Shown: positions 1 to 9,204 of the stretch, one piece after another
Layout of the letters: each line of letters starts with the position of its first letter
Numbering within the stretch: position 1 is the stretch's first letter
Assembly (NCBI RefSeq): GCF_014054525.1
Contig: NZ_CP059564.1
Span: 754,357-818,356 of the forward strand
Reading direction: 5' to 3'
DNA from: Alysiella filiformis
GTDB taxonomy: Bacteria > Pseudomonadota > Gammaproteobacteria > Burkholderiales > Neisseriaceae
DNA length: 64,000 bases
Position numbers and translations under genes: made by a program
Notes under the pieces: model-generated
Databases searched by the model: none
Told to the model about the DNA's origin: nothing
The model's input: the letters and a program-made list of their open reading frames with translations, nothing else

Positions 1-232
1 GCCACAATTCATCGGTAAAATGCTGTTTGATGTGGATTTTGCTGTCTTTTTCCACTTTGGCGAGAAAATCGCTGGTGTTCAGTTGGCTGCGCGATACGCC
101 CAAAATGCGCCCCTGTGGGTGCAACAAACCCGCCGCGTGCGCTTGATACAAACAAGGCAACAATTTGCGCATTGCCAAATCGCCTGTTGCGCCAAAAATA
201 ACCATGTCAAAATTGTTGAGCTTTTGAGCCAT
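1..232 (-). CDS. zwf: Glucose-6-phosphate 1-dehydrogenase, N-terminal part (runs off the window)
   Basis: This is the first 77 codons of a gene that continues beyond the left edge. The protein begins MAQKLNNFDMVIFGATGDLA, and GATGDLAxRKLLP is the NADP-binding Rossmann motif of glucose-6-phosphate dehydrogenase, which oxidises glucose 6-phosphate in the first step of the Entner-Doudoroff and pentose-phosphate routes. An AGGAAA ribosome site lies just before the ATG at 232. In Neisseria as I recall it zwf lies next to pgl and glk; here those two genes are about 23.5 kb away, which suggests a rearrangement. The 3' part cannot be judged. Confidence 0.9.
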   Translation of the reverse strand, partial: MAQKLNNFDMVIFGATGDLAMRKLLPCLYQAHAAGLLHPQGRILGVSRSQLNTSDFLAKVEKDSKIHIKQHFTDELW

Positions 233-339
233 TTTTTTCCTTTCGGATTGGGAAATTGAAAATTCAGCCACATTGTGATGATTGTGCTTTTCAGGCTGCC
301 TTTCAGTACACGATAATTTTTGATGTTACCACTCATCTA

Positions 340-434
340 CCCCCTCCACCTATGCAAGGGGGAGGGCTGGGGTGGGGGTTAGAACCCAACGAGCCACCCC
401 CACCCTAACCCTCCCCCGCCAGCAGGGGAGGGGA
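340..434. repeat. R1 repeat pair in the zwf-permease gap
   Basis: The 430-base gap between zwf and the permease holds two R1 units in opposite orientation. R1 is a GC-rich partly palindromic unit with the core GGGAGGGCTGGGGTGGGGG and its complement. Four copies of the uptake word follow at about 440-615. I see no gene in the gap. Confidence 0.8.
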
Positions 435-662
435 CAGATTTCAGGCAGCCCAAAAATTTTGATTTTGGTTGTGTACTGTTCAGGCTGCCTGAAAACGGAT
501 TATCCCCATTTTCAGGCAGCCTGAACAGTATTTTGCAGACTTTTTGCGATTACACACACTTTCATGCCCAAATTGTGTGCCATTGTTAGAGTAAGTTGTT
601 TTCAGGCAGCCTGAAACACGCTAAAATTTACATCCTTTTTCACTCTGGGTTAAACTCAAATC

Positions 663-2009
663 ATGTCATCTTCCACATCTCAATCTTTTTTGGAACGTTA
701 TTTCAAACTTTCCGAACACGGTACCAGCGTGCGTACTGAAATCATAGCGGGTTTTACCACCTTTTTAACCATGTGTTACATCACGATTGTCAATCCAGCC
801 ATTTTGTCGCAAACGGGCATGGATTTTGGCGCGGTGTTTGTGGCAACCTGCATATCATCAGCCATAGGTTGTTTTATTATGGGGGCGTTTGCCAATTATC
901 CGATTGCGCTTGCCCCTGGTATGGGTTTAAACGCCTATTTCACATTCAGCGTGGTAAAAGGCATGGGTGTGAATTGGCAAGTGGCACTGGCGGCGGTGTT
1001 TGTGTCGGGTGTGATTTTCATTTTATTCAGTTGTTTTAAAATACGCGAAATGTTGGTCAATGCCTTGCCCAAAAGCCTGAAAATGGCGATTGCAGCAGGC
1101 ATTGGCTTATTTTTGGCATTGATTGCGCTCAAAAGTTCGGGCATCATCATCGCCAGCGATGCCACCTTATTGAAAATGAACGACCTGTATGTGATTCAAG
1201 ACGGCGTAAAATCCCCCAATTTGCCAGTGATTTTGGCATTATTGGGTTTTATTTTGACCGTTACTTTGGATTATTTTCATGTACGCGGCGCATTGGTCAT
1301 CAGCATTTTGACGATTACAGGCTTGGCAGCCGCATTTGGGCTAACCGAAATCAAAGGCGTGGTATCGGCAGTGCCATCAATCGCCCCCACATTCGGACAA
1401 ATGGATTTCAACGGCTTGTTCAACAGCAGCATGATTGCCGTGATTTTCGTGTTTTTCTTGGTGGATTTGTTTGACAGCACAGGTTCACTGGTTGGCGCAG
1501 TACACCGCGCAGGTTTGCTGGACAAAGACGGCAAAATCCCCCGACTCAAACGCACCCTGTTTGCCGACAGCACCGCCATCATTGCAGGCGCAACTTTGGG
1601 TACATCATCGGTAACGCCCTATGTGGAAAGCGCGTCTGGCGTGGCAGCAGGCGGTCGCACAGGTTTAACCGCCATTACCGTGGGGGTGTTGATGTTGTTG
1701 TGTTTGTGGTTTTCGCCTTTGGCGCAAGCCGTGCCAGCGTTTGCCACCGCCCCTGCCCTGCTCTACATTGGCGTGCAAATGATGAAATCCGCTTTGGAAA
1801 TTGACTGGGAAGACATGACCGAAGCCGCTCCTGCCTTTTTGACCATTGCCTTTATGCCTTTTACCTATTCCATTGCCGATGGCATTGCTTTGGGTTTCAT
1901 CAGCTATGCTTTGATTAAGCTGTTTACCAAACGCCACAAAGATGTACCCAGCATGGTGTGGCTGGTGGCGGTGTGCTGGTTGGTGAAATTTTGGTTTTTG
2001 GGGGTGTGA
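663..2009 (+). CDS. NCS2-type purine (adenine/guanine/hypoxanthine) permease
   Basis: This 448-residue membrane protein imports purine bases by proton symport across the inner membrane. It starts with a short cytoplasmic segment (FLERYFKLSEHGTSVRTE) and has the AzgA/PbuG-like signatures AGFTTFLTMCYI near residue 30, APGMGLNAYF near 94 and a late segment GTSSVTPYVESASGVAAGGR that in this family lines the substrate site. Length and segment pattern match E. coli AdeP/GhxP. The gene stands alone; no clear Shine-Dalgarno precedes the ATG at 663. Adenine versus guanine/hypoxanthine specificity cannot be decided by eye, so no symbol is given. Confidence 0.88.
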   Translation: MSSSTSQSFLERYFKLSEHGTSVRTEIIAGFTTFLTMCYITIVNPAILSQTGMDFGAVFVATCISSAIGCFIMGAFANYPIALAPGMGLNAYFTFSVVKGMGVNWQVALAAVFVSGVIFILFSCFKIREMLVNALPKSLKMAIAAGIGLFLALIALKSSGIIIASDATLLKMNDLYVIQDGVKSPNLPVILALLGFILTVTLDYFHVRGALVISILTITGLAAAFGLTEIKGVVSAVPSIAPTFGQMDFNGLFNSSMIAVIFVFFLVDLFDSTGSLVGAVHRAGLLDKDGKIPRLKRTLFADSTAIIAGATLGTSSVTPYVESASGVAAGGRTGLTAITVGVLMLLCLWFSPLAQAVPAFATAPALLYIGVQMMKSALEIDWEDMTEAAPAFLTIAFMPFTYSIADGIALGFISYALIKLFTKRHKDVPSMVWLVAVCWLVKFWFLGV

Positions 2010-2069
2010 TGCGGTTTCAGGCAGCCTTACAGTACACGACAAAAATCTTTCAGGCTGCCTGCAACCTGT

Positions 2070-2165
2070 CCCCTCCCCTGCTGGCGGGGGAGGGTTAGGG
2101 TGGGGGTGGCTCGTTGCGTTTCTAACCCCCACCCCAGCCCTCCCCCTTACATAGGGGGAGGGGGC
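2070..2165. repeat. R1 repeat pair downstream of the permease
   Basis: Two R1 units face each other, separated by the sequence GTGGCTCGTTGCGTTTCTAA. The whole block is close to the reverse complement of the copy at 340-434. Uptake words flank it on both sides. Confidence 0.8.
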
Positions 2166-2206
2166 AGGTTTTTGGTGTCGTGTACGGAAAGGCAGCCTGA
2201 AACCTT

Positions 2207-2531
2207 GACTCATTTTATTAAGATTGATGTAGGGGCGGATTTCATATCCGCCCTTTTTTCAATTTACTGATAACGCGATTTCGGGATAAAAGTGATTGAT
2301 AAATTTAAGTCACTTTGCTCCCTCTCCCTGTGGGAGAGGGCTGGGGAGAGGGTATGCTGCTCAACAAGCCCTCTCTCCAACTCTCTCCCATAGGGAGAGA
2401 GGGCAGGTTTGTTGGCAAATTGACAGTTACTTATCCCGAGTTCACGTTATTGATAAAAATAAAAATTTCTGCAATTCTAAACAGGACAGATGTGAAATTT
2501 GCCCCTATGAACTGAGTTTTGCAAAGGTTTC
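2207..2531. repeat. R2 inverted-repeat element with an R4 element inside it
   Basis: R2 is a short element with ends related to GAAACCTTTGCAAAAC and a body carrying GTAGGGGCGGAT...ATCCGCCC followed by GGGCAGAT...ATCTGCCCC. Here the left end is degenerate and the right end (2516-2531) is good. At the AATTTA/TTGATAA centre it is interrupted by an R4 element (about 2268-2454). R4 has imperfect inverted ends GATAACGCGATTTCGGGATAA and GATAACGTGAACTCGGGATAA-like, with CTCTCCC/GGGAGAG hairpins inside. Nothing suggests a gene between 2010 and 2544. Confidence 0.7.
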
Positions 2532-2544
2532 AGGCTGCCTGAAT

Positions 2545-3051
2545 TTACGACAAATGCGTCTGCAACATCAAACGATGCACCGCAGGCGGCACATAGCGGC
2601 TGACCACCTGTTGCCAGCCGTCCACCCCAATCAAACCCTTAACCATGGTAGAAGAAATTTCGGTGATTTCACGCGGCGGCATCAAAAAAACCGTTTGAAT
2701 ATTCGGCTGCAAATCGGCATTGATGTGGCGAATGGCACGTTCATATTCATAATCGGAATTGGAACGAATGCCGCGCACAATAAAACGGGCTTGCACACTG
2801 TTGGCATAATTGACCAAAAATTGATTTTCAAAAGAAGCCACGCGCACATTGGGATAAGGCGCAATCATCGCTTGCAACATTTGTTTGCGTTGCGCCACGG
2901 TGTAGGTACTCTTCTTTTCAGGATTGATGCCAATGGCAACAATCAATTCATCAAACAGATTTTGCGCCTCGGCAATCATCCACAAATGCCCATTGGTGGG
3001 CGGGTCAAAGCTGCCTGCATACACAGCACGGCGCAGGGGAATGGGGGTCAT
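2545..3051 (-). CDS. coaD: Phosphopantetheine adenylyltransferase
   Basis: CoaD transfers AMP from ATP to 4'-phosphopantetheine, the penultimate step of coenzyme A synthesis in the cytoplasm. The 168-residue protein has the nucleotidyltransferase signature [13 protein letters not shown] near residue 11, in which the TxGH motif binds ATP, and the later [12 protein letters not shown] and ISSTMVKGL segments typical of CoaD (ISSTxVR/K). The length is normal for the family. A GGAAC stretch precedes the ATG at 3051. It follows lpxD on the same strand, but a hairpin at 3077-3104 separates them, so it probably has its own transcript. Confidence 0.95.
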   Translation of the reverse strand: MTPIPLRRAVYAGSFDPPTNGHLWMIAEAQNLFDELIVAIGINPEKKSTYTVAQRKQMLQAMIAPYPNVRVASFENQFLVNYANSVQARFIVRGIRSNSDYEYERAIRHINADLQPNIQTVFLMPPREITEISSTMVKGLIGVDGWQQVVSRYVPPAVHRLMLQTHLS

Positions 3052-3076
3052 GGGTGTTCCGTTTTGTTTTCAAAGC

Positions 3077-3104
3077 AAAAGCTGCCTGAAAATGGGCAGC
3101 TTTT
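3077..3104 (-). terminator. Rho-independent terminator after lpxD
   Basis: Perfect 10-base arms AAAAGCTGCC and GGCAGCTTTT enclose an 8-base loop, followed on the minus strand by a T-rich run. It lies between the lpxD stop and the coaD start. It uses part of an uptake word as one arm. Confidence 0.75.
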
Positions 3105-3116
3105 TCATTTTTTCAA

Positions 3117-4148
3117 TTATTTTTCTGAATTTAATTCAGCAATTTGTTTTTCAAGTTCTTTAATGCGTTTGTGCATTTCGTTCAAATTTTTGATGTGAAC
3201 CGCGTTTCGCGCCCATTCTTTGTAGGGCAACATGGGGAAAATGCTGGCAATGTGCTGACCGCTTTCATTGACGCTGTGCGTGATGTTGGTGCCGCCACCA
3301 ATGTGGGTTTTGTCGGCAATTTCAATGTGTCCCACCGTGCCAACGCCACCGCCAATCACGCAATAGCTGCCAATTTTGGTGCTGCCTGAAATGCCCGTCA
3401 TTGCCGCAATCACGGTGTGTTCGCCCACTTGGCAGTTGTGCGCCAATTGGATTAAATTGTCAATTTTCGTGCCTTTGCCCACCACCGTGTCGGACATTGC
3501 GCCACGGTCTATGGTGGTGTTTGCGCCCACTTCCACGTCATCGCCCAAATGCACTGCGCCCGTTTGTGGGATTTTGAACCAATCTTTGCCCGTGAACGCC
3601 AAACCAAAACCGTCTGCGCCAATCACGCTGCCTGAATGGATTTCCACACGTTTGCCCAATTTGCAGCCGTGGTAAATGGTTACATTGGGGTGCAACACCG
3701 TTTCATCGCCCAAAACACAATCGTGTTCCACCACCGTGTTTGCCAAAATGCGGCAACGCTCGCCCAACACCGCATTGGCACCAATGTAAACGTGTGCGCC
3801 AATTTCACAGCTTGCAGGAACGGTTGCACTCGGCTCAATCACGGCGGTGGGGTGTACGCCCGCCTTTGCCGCCACAATCGGATAAAACAGCCGCGCCACT
3901 TGCGCAAAATACAAATAAGGGTCAGCCACCACAATCAAATTGCGTTGTGGAAACAAATCGGCATTTTTTTCGGCAACAATGATTGCGCCTGCTGCGCTGT
4001 CGTGCACATCTTGCTTGTATTTGGGGTTTGCCAAAAATGTGATTTCATGGCTTTGCGCTTTGGCGGCTGGCGCAACGGCGCGAATGGCAACATCATCGCC
4101 ACGCCATTGTCCACCCAATTTTTCAACGATTTGCGATAGGGTAAACAT
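3117..4148 (-). CDS. lpxD: UDP-3-O-acylglucosamine N-acyltransferase
   Basis: LpxD adds the second acyl chain to UDP-3-O-acylglucosamine in lipid A synthesis. The 343-residue protein has an N-terminal uridine-binding domain (residues 1 to about 100) and a left-handed beta helix built of hexapeptides such as [14 protein letters not shown] and [13 protein letters not shown]. The segment [15 protein letters not shown] near residue 240 carries the catalytic histidine, and a C-terminal helix ([16 protein letters not shown]) ends the protein. It is the last gene of the rseP-bamA-skp-lpxD series. In Neisseria fabZ and lpxA usually follow; here lpxA lies upstream of rseP and fabZ is absent from the window. 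Confidence 0.96.
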   Translation of the reverse strand: MFTLSQIVEKLGGQWRGDDVAIRAVAPAAKAQSHEITFLANPKYKQDVHDSAAGAIIVAEKNADLFPQRNLIVVADPYLYFAQVARLFYPIVAAKAGVHPTAVIEPSATVPASCEIGAHVYIGANAVLGERCRILANTVVEHDCVLGDETVLHPNVTIYHGCKLGKRVEIHSGSVIGADGFGLAFTGKDWFKIPQTGAVHLGDDVEVGANTTIDRGAMSDTVVGKGTKIDNLIQLAHNCQVGEHTVIAAMTGISGSTKIGSYCVIGGGVGTVGHIEIADKTHIGGGTNITHSVNESGQHIASIFPMLPYKEWARNAVHIKNLNEMHKRIKELEKQIAELNSEK

Positions 4149-4258
4149 ATTGATTTTCCAGATGATTTTACATTCAATTCATTCAAAAATAGAACAGGTG
4201 TAGGACACAAACTTGTTGCGCCCCACATGGTGTCCCATTTTATTTTTGTCGCATACCG

Positions 4259-4431
4259 TAGGGGCTAATGACAATTTGGGCGCGAAGTTGGTTTTTCAGG
4301 CAAACACCGCTTCGCTGTCAAATTCAAGGAAAAAATGCGAGTCAATGCCACCCATTGGCGAGTATTTTTGACGCAGAAGTTGGCGATTTTGATGAAAAAA
4401 CAATCGCGAAACGAATTGTCATTAGCCCCTA
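4259..4431. repeat. R5 element, copy 1 (inverted-repeat, MITE-like)
   Basis: A 173-base element has perfect inverted ends TAGGGGCTAATGACAATT. A second copy lies at 60036-60199 and differs by a 9-base deletion and few substitutions. It sits between lpxD and skp, next to a degenerate R3-like sequence at about 4190-4246. An open reading frame runs almost from end to end (see the separate entry). Confidence 0.75.
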
Positions 4432-4432
4432 A
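4268..4432 (+). CDS. Possible 54-residue ORF spanning the R5 element (unproven)
   Basis: From the ATG inside the left inverted repeat to a TAA formed by the right inverted repeat there is an uninterrupted frame of 54 codons, starting MTIWARSWFFRQ and ending DEKTIAKRIVISP. The other R5 copy keeps the same frame with three codons fewer. No ribosome site is evident. It may be a chance frame in a conserved element or a remnant of a gene end captured by the element. I do not recognise the peptide. Confidence 0.25.
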   Translation: MTIWARSWFFRQTPLRCQIQGKNASQCHPLASIFDAEVGDFDEKTIAKRIVISP

Positions 4433-4445
4433 GGCAGCCTGAATC

Positions 4446-4958
4446 TCATTTTTGGCTGTCCAGCAACTGAATCACGCGGTCGGTGATGTCGTATTGCAAA
4501 TTCACAAACACCGCTTCTTGCACAATCAAATCGTATTTTTCCTGTTGCGCCAAATTTTCAATCACTTCATTGGCGCGGTTTTGCAGCGCGGCAAATTCTT
4601 CCGAACGGCGGAAATTGTATTCTTCCAAATAACGATTCAACGCCAAACGGTGTTCATACATCGCCTCTTGAAGTTTACGTTCCGTTTCAATGGCTTGCTG
4701 ACCTTTCAATTTGCCCGAAGACAAAGTTTGTTGCAACTGCACCACTTTGGCTTGCAAATCAGACAACTGCTTTTGCTGCTTGGCAAATTCTTTTTTTAAA
4801 GTCAATTCAATGCCTTGTGCAGTTTTGGATTGGCTGTACAGGCGTTCGGCATGAACATAACCAAATTTCATGTTTTCGGCAAACGCGGTGGCGTTCAGGC
4901 TGCCTGAAACGGCAAACACAATCGCCGATTGACGCAATAATTTGTGAAAATTAAACAT
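4446..4958 (-). CDS. skp: Skp/OmpH family periplasmic outer-membrane-protein chaperone
   Basis: This 170-residue protein starts with a signal peptide ending at TAFA-EN (about residue 27). The mature part begins KFGYVHAERLYSQS, the usual beta-strand start of OmpH-like chaperones. It is followed by a long charged helix pair (FAKQQKQLSDLQAKVVQLQQ and onward) that forms the tentacle, and ends with a hydrophobic strand. Skp binds unfolded outer-membrane proteins in the periplasm and hands them to BamA, encoded 17 bases upstream on the same strand. An uptake word falls inside the signal-peptide coding region as the peptide SGSLN. Confidence 0.92.
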   Translation of the reverse strand: MFNFHKLLRQSAIVFAVSGSLNATAFAENMKFGYVHAERLYSQSKTAQGIELTLKKEFAKQQKQLSDLQAKVVQLQQTLSSGKLKGQQAIETERKLQEAMYEHRLALNRYLEEYNFRRSEEFAALQNRANEVIENLAQQEKYDLIVQEAVFVNLQYDITDRVIQLLDSQK

Positions 4959-4975
4959 AAGTCATGTCCCTTTTA

Positions 4976-7522
4976 TCAAAATACCGTACCCAATTGGAAT
5001 TGGAAACGTTGGATTTGGTCTTTGTCTTTTTTCTTCAATGGGTAAGCATAGCTCAATTTAATCGGACCCATGGGCGAAATCCACGTCAAAGCCGCGCCAG
5101 TTGAGTAGCGCAATTCATTTTTGAAGGTAGATTTATGCGTGTTTTCATAAAAACCATTGGTGCCGTTCAAATTGGTGCTGCTGTAATTGCCACTGTTGTA
5201 GGTTTTGTTGTCCCACACGCTGCCTGCATCAGCAAACAGGCTCAAACGCACGCTGCGGCTGTCTTTCATGCCAGGGAAGGGGAACAGCAATTCCGCATTG
5301 GCATTGGCAGCAAAATTACCGCCATAGCTTTCCACGCTGTTGGCATAACAGTTTTCGGTGCCAGAGCTGTTGGTGTAGCAAGTGGTATCGTAAAATTTCG
5401 GGCCCAAAGTGCCGCTTTCAAAACCGCGCACCGAACCCAAACCACCACCCGATTGCGCGTACAAAAACGGCAATTCTTTGGTTTTACCGTATTTGCCACT
5501 GTAACCAATTTGACCGTTCAACATCAGCGTCAAGCGCGTGGTAATGGGGAAATACCAAGTGTTTTGATGTCCCAATTGATAATATTGAATGCCGCTACCA
5601 GGCAAACCCGCATCGGCAGTCAGGCTGGTTTGGTAGCCACTTGTGGGCCAATAGGCATCGTCTGTGGTGTTGCGATACCAACTTGCCATGCCTTTGTAAA
5701 TCCAGTTGCGGTCGCCATTTTCTTGCACAAAACGCTGATAGCGCACAGGCGATTGGGGATACAAACCAATTTTCAGATTTTCCGCACCCAAGCCCATGTT
5801 GATGCGGTCGTATTCCGTAATGGGAATGCCCATCATCACTTGACCGCCATAACGTGTGATTTTGTAGCTGCGTGGGCTGCTGTTGGATTTGTAGGGATTG
5901 TAATTGCTGCCAAACAAGCTGTATGACATGCTCACGCCATCGGGTGTGAAATAAGGGTCGATAAACGACAAGTTGGCATTTTGGTTCACTTTACTGCGCG
6001 ATACGCTTACCGATGCCGATTTGCCCGTACCAAATACATTGTCCTGCGCCACACCGCCCGATACCACCAAGCCATCGTCTTGCGACCAACCTGCGGAAAC
6101 GTTGATGCTGCCTGTGGAGCGTTCTGCCACCGCCACGTCCAAATCAACCTGTTGGTCGTTGTTGGCGGTGGGTTTGGCGAGCAATTCCACATTGTCAAAA
6201 TAACCCAACTGATTCAAACGTTGGCGCGAACGGTTGATTTTTTTCTGGTCGTAAGTGGCACTTTCCATTTGGCGCAATTCGCGGCGTATCACTTCATCGC
6301 GGGTTTTGTTGTTGCCTGTGATGTTGATTTCACGCACGGCAATACGCGCCCCTGGTGCAAGCTCAATGTTGATGTCCAGCGTGCCATCGTCTTTGTGAAT
6401 GGCTTTGGCGTCCACATTGGCATAGGCATAGCCTGCTGCCTGTAAATCCAAACGAATGTTGCCCAAAGCCGTTTGTAGGGCGGCATTGTCGCTCAATTTG
6501 CCTTTTTTGAGTTTTTTCAGGTGTTTCAATAATTGTTCTTTTGGCACATCTTTGGTGTCGCCCACCAAGTTGATGTCGCCCCAATGGTATTTTTTGCCTT
6601 CGTAAACGGTAATGGTGATTTTTTCGCGTGTTTTTTCTTCGTTGAGCGGTTCGCGGTTTACACCGTCAAAATCCACTTTGGCATCAAAATAGCCTTTGCG
6701 ATGGTAAAAACCTTCCAAACGGGCTTTGTCTTGCGAAAATTTTTCCCAAGAAAACACGTTGCTCTTGGTCAGCCAAGAAACCATGGTGCCATCGGTTAAA
6801 CCAATTTGATTTGCCAATTTGCGGTCGGAAAAGACTTCGTTGCCCACAAAGTCAATTTCTTTAACGCGCGTGGTGGTGCCTTCATCAACCGTGATTTTGA
6901 TGGCAACGCGATTTTGCGCCAAAGGTTGCACTTCGGGCGTGATTTTCACGCCTTGTTTGCCCTGCTCTTGATATGCGCCGTGCAAGGCTTGCAATGCGCG
7001 TTGTAAGGCTTCTTGGCTGAAAAAGTCGCCTTTTGCCAAGCCTGTTGATGCCAACGCGGCACTGGTGTTGTAATTGCTGCCTGATTCGTAATCGGCTAAT
7101 TTTTCATCGTGGCTGTGGTTGTCGCGTCCTTGCACAATCAGTTCGGAATCTTTGGTGGCTGCGCCGCCTTTCATGCTTGCCATTTGTTTTAAAATGGCAT
7201 CGTTGGGCAAAACTTTTGCACCGTCAATGCTCACGCTGCTAATCACGGGGCGTTCGCTTACGGTGATGATGAGTGTATTGCCGTTTTGTTCCAGCAGCAC
7301 GTTTTCGTAAAAACCGCTTGCATGAAGGCTGCGAATGATGTCTTCGCCTGTTTGTTCGGTGTAGGTGTCGCCCACTTTAACAGGCAGCAGCGAACGCACG
7401 GTGGCTTCTGATGTGTGCTGTTCGCCTTCAATGCGAAAATCACTGATGCGGAAATCTTCGGCAAAAGCAGGGCTGATGATGCCCAATGCAATTAACGATG
7501 CGGTAATTTTTTTGAAATCCAT
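4976..7522 (-). CDS. bamA: Outer membrane protein assembly factor BamA
   Basis: BamA is the barrel of the BAM machine that folds outer-membrane proteins. The best start is the ATG at 7522 (MDFKKITASLIALGIISPAF, signal peptide cut before EDFRISDFRIEG), giving 848 residues; an in-frame TTG four codons earlier is less likely. Five POTRA domains fill roughly residues 25-425, and the 16-strand barrel ends in phenylalanine (FQFQLGTVF), as the family requires. The barrel contains the conserved VRGF motif (SVRGFESG). Neisserial BamA is about 800 residues; the surplus is largely a segment in POTRA2, about residues 112-160 (GGAATKDSELIVQGRDNHSH and onward), not expected in the family. Confidence 0.96.
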   Translation of the reverse strand: MDFKKITASLIALGIISPAFAEDFRISDFRIEGEQHTSEATVRSLLPVKVGDTYTEQTGEDIIRSLHASGFYENVLLEQNGNTLIITVSERPVISSVSIDGAKVLPNDAILKQMASMKGGAATKDSELIVQGRDNHSHDEKLADYESGSNYNTSAALASTGLAKGDFFSQEALQRALQALHGAYQEQGKQGVKITPEVQPLAQNRVAIKITVDEGTTTRVKEIDFVGNEVFSDRKLANQIGLTDGTMVSWLTKSNVFSWEKFSQDKARLEGFYHRKGYFDAKVDFDGVNREPLNEEKTREKITITVYEGKKYHWGDINLVGDTKDVPKEQLLKHLKKLKKGKLSDNAALQTALGNIRLDLQAAGYAYANVDAKAIHKDDGTLDINIELAPGARIAVREINITGNNKTRDEVIRRELRQMESATYDQKKINRSRQRLNQLGYFDNVELLAKPTANNDQQVDLDVAVAERSTGSINVSAGWSQDDGLVVSGGVAQDNVFGTGKSASVSVSRSKVNQNANLSFIDPYFTPDGVSMSYSLFGSNYNPYKSNSSPRSYKITRYGGQVMMGIPITEYDRINMGLGAENLKIGLYPQSPVRYQRFVQENGDRNWIYKGMASWYRNTTDDAYWPTSGYQTSLTADAGLPGSGIQYYQLGHQNTWYFPITTRLTLMLNGQIGYSGKYGKTKELPFLYAQSGGGLGSVRGFESGTLGPKFYDTTCYTNSSGTENCYANSVESYGGNFAANANAELLFPFPGMKDSRSVRLSLFADAGSVWDNKTYNSGNYSSTNLNGTNGFYENTHKSTFKNELRYSTGAALTWISPMGPIKLSYAYPLKKKDKDQIQRFQFQLGTVF

Positions 7523-7590
7523 AGTTTTATCCAAAAACAGTTTTTGATTTAATTTGAAAACGGTGTCTGCTTTTCAGGCTGCCTGAAAGG

Positions 7591-8949
7591 TTATCCCAAA
7601 AACAATCGCGTAATGTCATTGAAAAACGCCAACAACATCATCATCAACATCAACGTTGCACCCATGCGCAAACCCCATTCTTGGGCGCGTTGGCTCAATG
7701 GTTTGCCGCGAATCAGCTCCCAAGTGTAATAAACCAAATGACCACCGTCCAACATGGGTACAGGCAGCAAATTCATCACGCCCAAACTGATGCTCACCAA
7801 AGCCAAAAATTCCACATAAGGCTGCCAGCCAATTTGCACCGTTTGCCCTGCCACATCGGCAATGGTAAGCGGCCCTGAAATGTGGCTCAACGAGGCTTGC
7901 CCCATAATCAATTTACCAAAAAAGCCCAAGGTTAAGGCTGCATAGTGATGGGTTTTTTCCCAACCCAGTTGCCATGCTTGGCTTAATGTGGGGGTGTAGT
8001 GGTGGCGCACTTGGGCTGCCCACGCTTGGTCTGCCTGCGCTGCCAAACCCACGCGCCCCACAATTTGGCTGCGGTCGGGCAATTCAACAGGCTCGGGACG
8101 CAAAGTACTGGTGTGGCTGACCCCATTACGCACATAGGTAATGGGCAAATTGCGCCCTGCGTTTTCGCGCACGATTTTTGACCATTCTTGCCATGTAACG
8201 TTTTGATGGAGCATCACGGTGATTTGGTCGCCTGCCTGTAAACCTGCTTTTTCGGCAGGGCTGTTTGGTGCAACAAAACCGATGATTTCGCTGTGTTTCA
8301 TGGGCGATATGCCCAAGCTGGCTTGGCGTTTGGCAACGTTTTCGGCTTCGCTGCTGCCTTTTGCGTCAATGATGCGTTGGGCGGTGCTGCCTGTGGTGGT
8401 TTCCACGTCCACCAGCACTTTGCCCGATTCCAAATTCAAGATGATTTCGGTTTGCGCGTCTGCAAAATTATTGACCGACACGCCATTGACGCGCAAGATT
8501 TTGTCGCCAGCCTGAAAACCCGCTTTGCTGGCAATAGAGGGCGTTTGCACCGTGCCAACATAAGGGCGGATTTCGGTTACCCCACCCACGCCAAATGCCA
8601 CAAAATACAAAACAATCGCCAAAACCAAATTGACCAAAGGCCCTGCCACCACCACGGCAATGCGTTTTAAAGGGTGTTGTTTATCAAAGGCATAGGGCAA
8701 ATCGGCTTCGGCAACTTTGCCTTCGCGCGTGTCCACCATTTTCACATAGCCGCCAAGCGGAATGGGGGCAAGCGACCATTCAATATTGCGCCAAACTTTG
8801 GTGTAAAACGGCTTGCCAAATCCCACCGAAAAACGCAACACTTTAATCCCACACCAACGCGCCACCAATAAATGACCCAATTCGTGCAGGCTCACCAACA
8901 ACAAAATCGCCACCAAAAAGGCGAGTACGGTTTGAATAAACGACAACAT
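7591..8949 (-). CDS. rseP: RIP zinc metalloprotease RseP
   Basis: RseP is an inner-membrane site-2 protease that cuts anti-sigma factors and leftover signal peptides. The likely start at 8949 gives [20 protein letters not shown] followed at once by the HELGH zinc motif in the first membrane segment. An upstream extension in the same frame is non-homologous repeat DNA. Two PDZ domains follow (about residues 115-190 and 200-290; RVNG and AGLQAGDQI motifs), then the [12 protein letters not shown] motif (LDG zinc ligand) and last membrane helix. The length, 452 residues, is normal. It is 68 bases upstream of bamA, a conserved pairing; dxr, usual upstream, is missing here. Confidence 0.95.
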   Translation of the reverse strand: MLSFIQTVLAFLVAILLLVSLHELGHLLVARWCGIKVLRFSVGFGKPFYTKVWRNIEWSLAPIPLGGYVKMVDTREGKVAEADLPYAFDKQHPLKRIAVVVAGPLVNLVLAIVLYFVAFGVGGVTEIRPYVGTVQTPSIASKAGFQAGDKILRVNGVSVNNFADAQTEIILNLESGKVLVDVETTTGSTAQRIIDAKGSSEAENVAKRQASLGISPMKHSEIIGFVAPNSPAEKAGLQAGDQITVMLHQNVTWQEWSKIVRENAGRNLPITYVRNGVSHTSTLRPEPVELPDRSQIVGRVGLAAQADQAWAAQVRHHYTPTLSQAWQLGWEKTHHYAALTLGFFGKLIMGQASLSHISGPLTIADVAGQTVQIGWQPYVEFLALVSISLGVMNLLPVPMLDGGHLVYYTWELIRGKPLSQRAQEWGLRMGATLMLMMMLLAFFNDITRLFLG

Positions 8950-9049
8950 AATCAGTCTGTTAAAATAAAACGCCATGCAATCAAATGACAATGGCAAAGA
9001 GTAAAAGCGCGATTGTAGCAGATTGATTGCAAACGCGCCTTTACAGAAT

Positions 9050-9106
9050 GAAACCTTTGCGAAACCCCAAAGCAATGCAACTGCTTTGGGGTTTCGCAAA
9101 GGTTTC
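9050..9106. repeat. Long perfect hairpin (minimal R2-like element)
   Basis: Two perfect 25-base arms begin GAAACCTTTGCGAAACCCC and enclose a 7-base loop (ATGCAAC). The outer part matches the R2 terminal inverted repeat, so this looks like an R2 element reduced to its ends. There is no T-run on either side, so it is not a typical terminator. An R4 fragment with the TTATCCCGAGTTTAC end lies at about 9113-9178. Together these fill the 8950-9204 gap. Confidence 0.7.
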
Positions 9107-9204
9107 AGGCTTTCTCATAGAGAGAGAGGGCTGGTTTGTTGGCACATTTGCAGTTCCTTATCCCGAGTTTACATCATGTACAACACATTGCACCATGATG
9201 GATT

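Noticed and set aside
1665-2213. 182-residue minus-strand frame
   Set aside because: It starts in R1 repeats and lies antisense to the permease; its Pro/His/Gln-rich composition is typical of antisense shadows.
2296-3198. 300-residue plus-strand frame over coaD
   Set aside because: It begins in R4 repeat sequence and runs antisense through coaD, which has clear catalytic motifs.
3636-4139. 167-residue plus-strand frame opposite lpxD
   Set aside because: Antisense to the hexapeptide-repeat coding region; no ribosome site and no motif.
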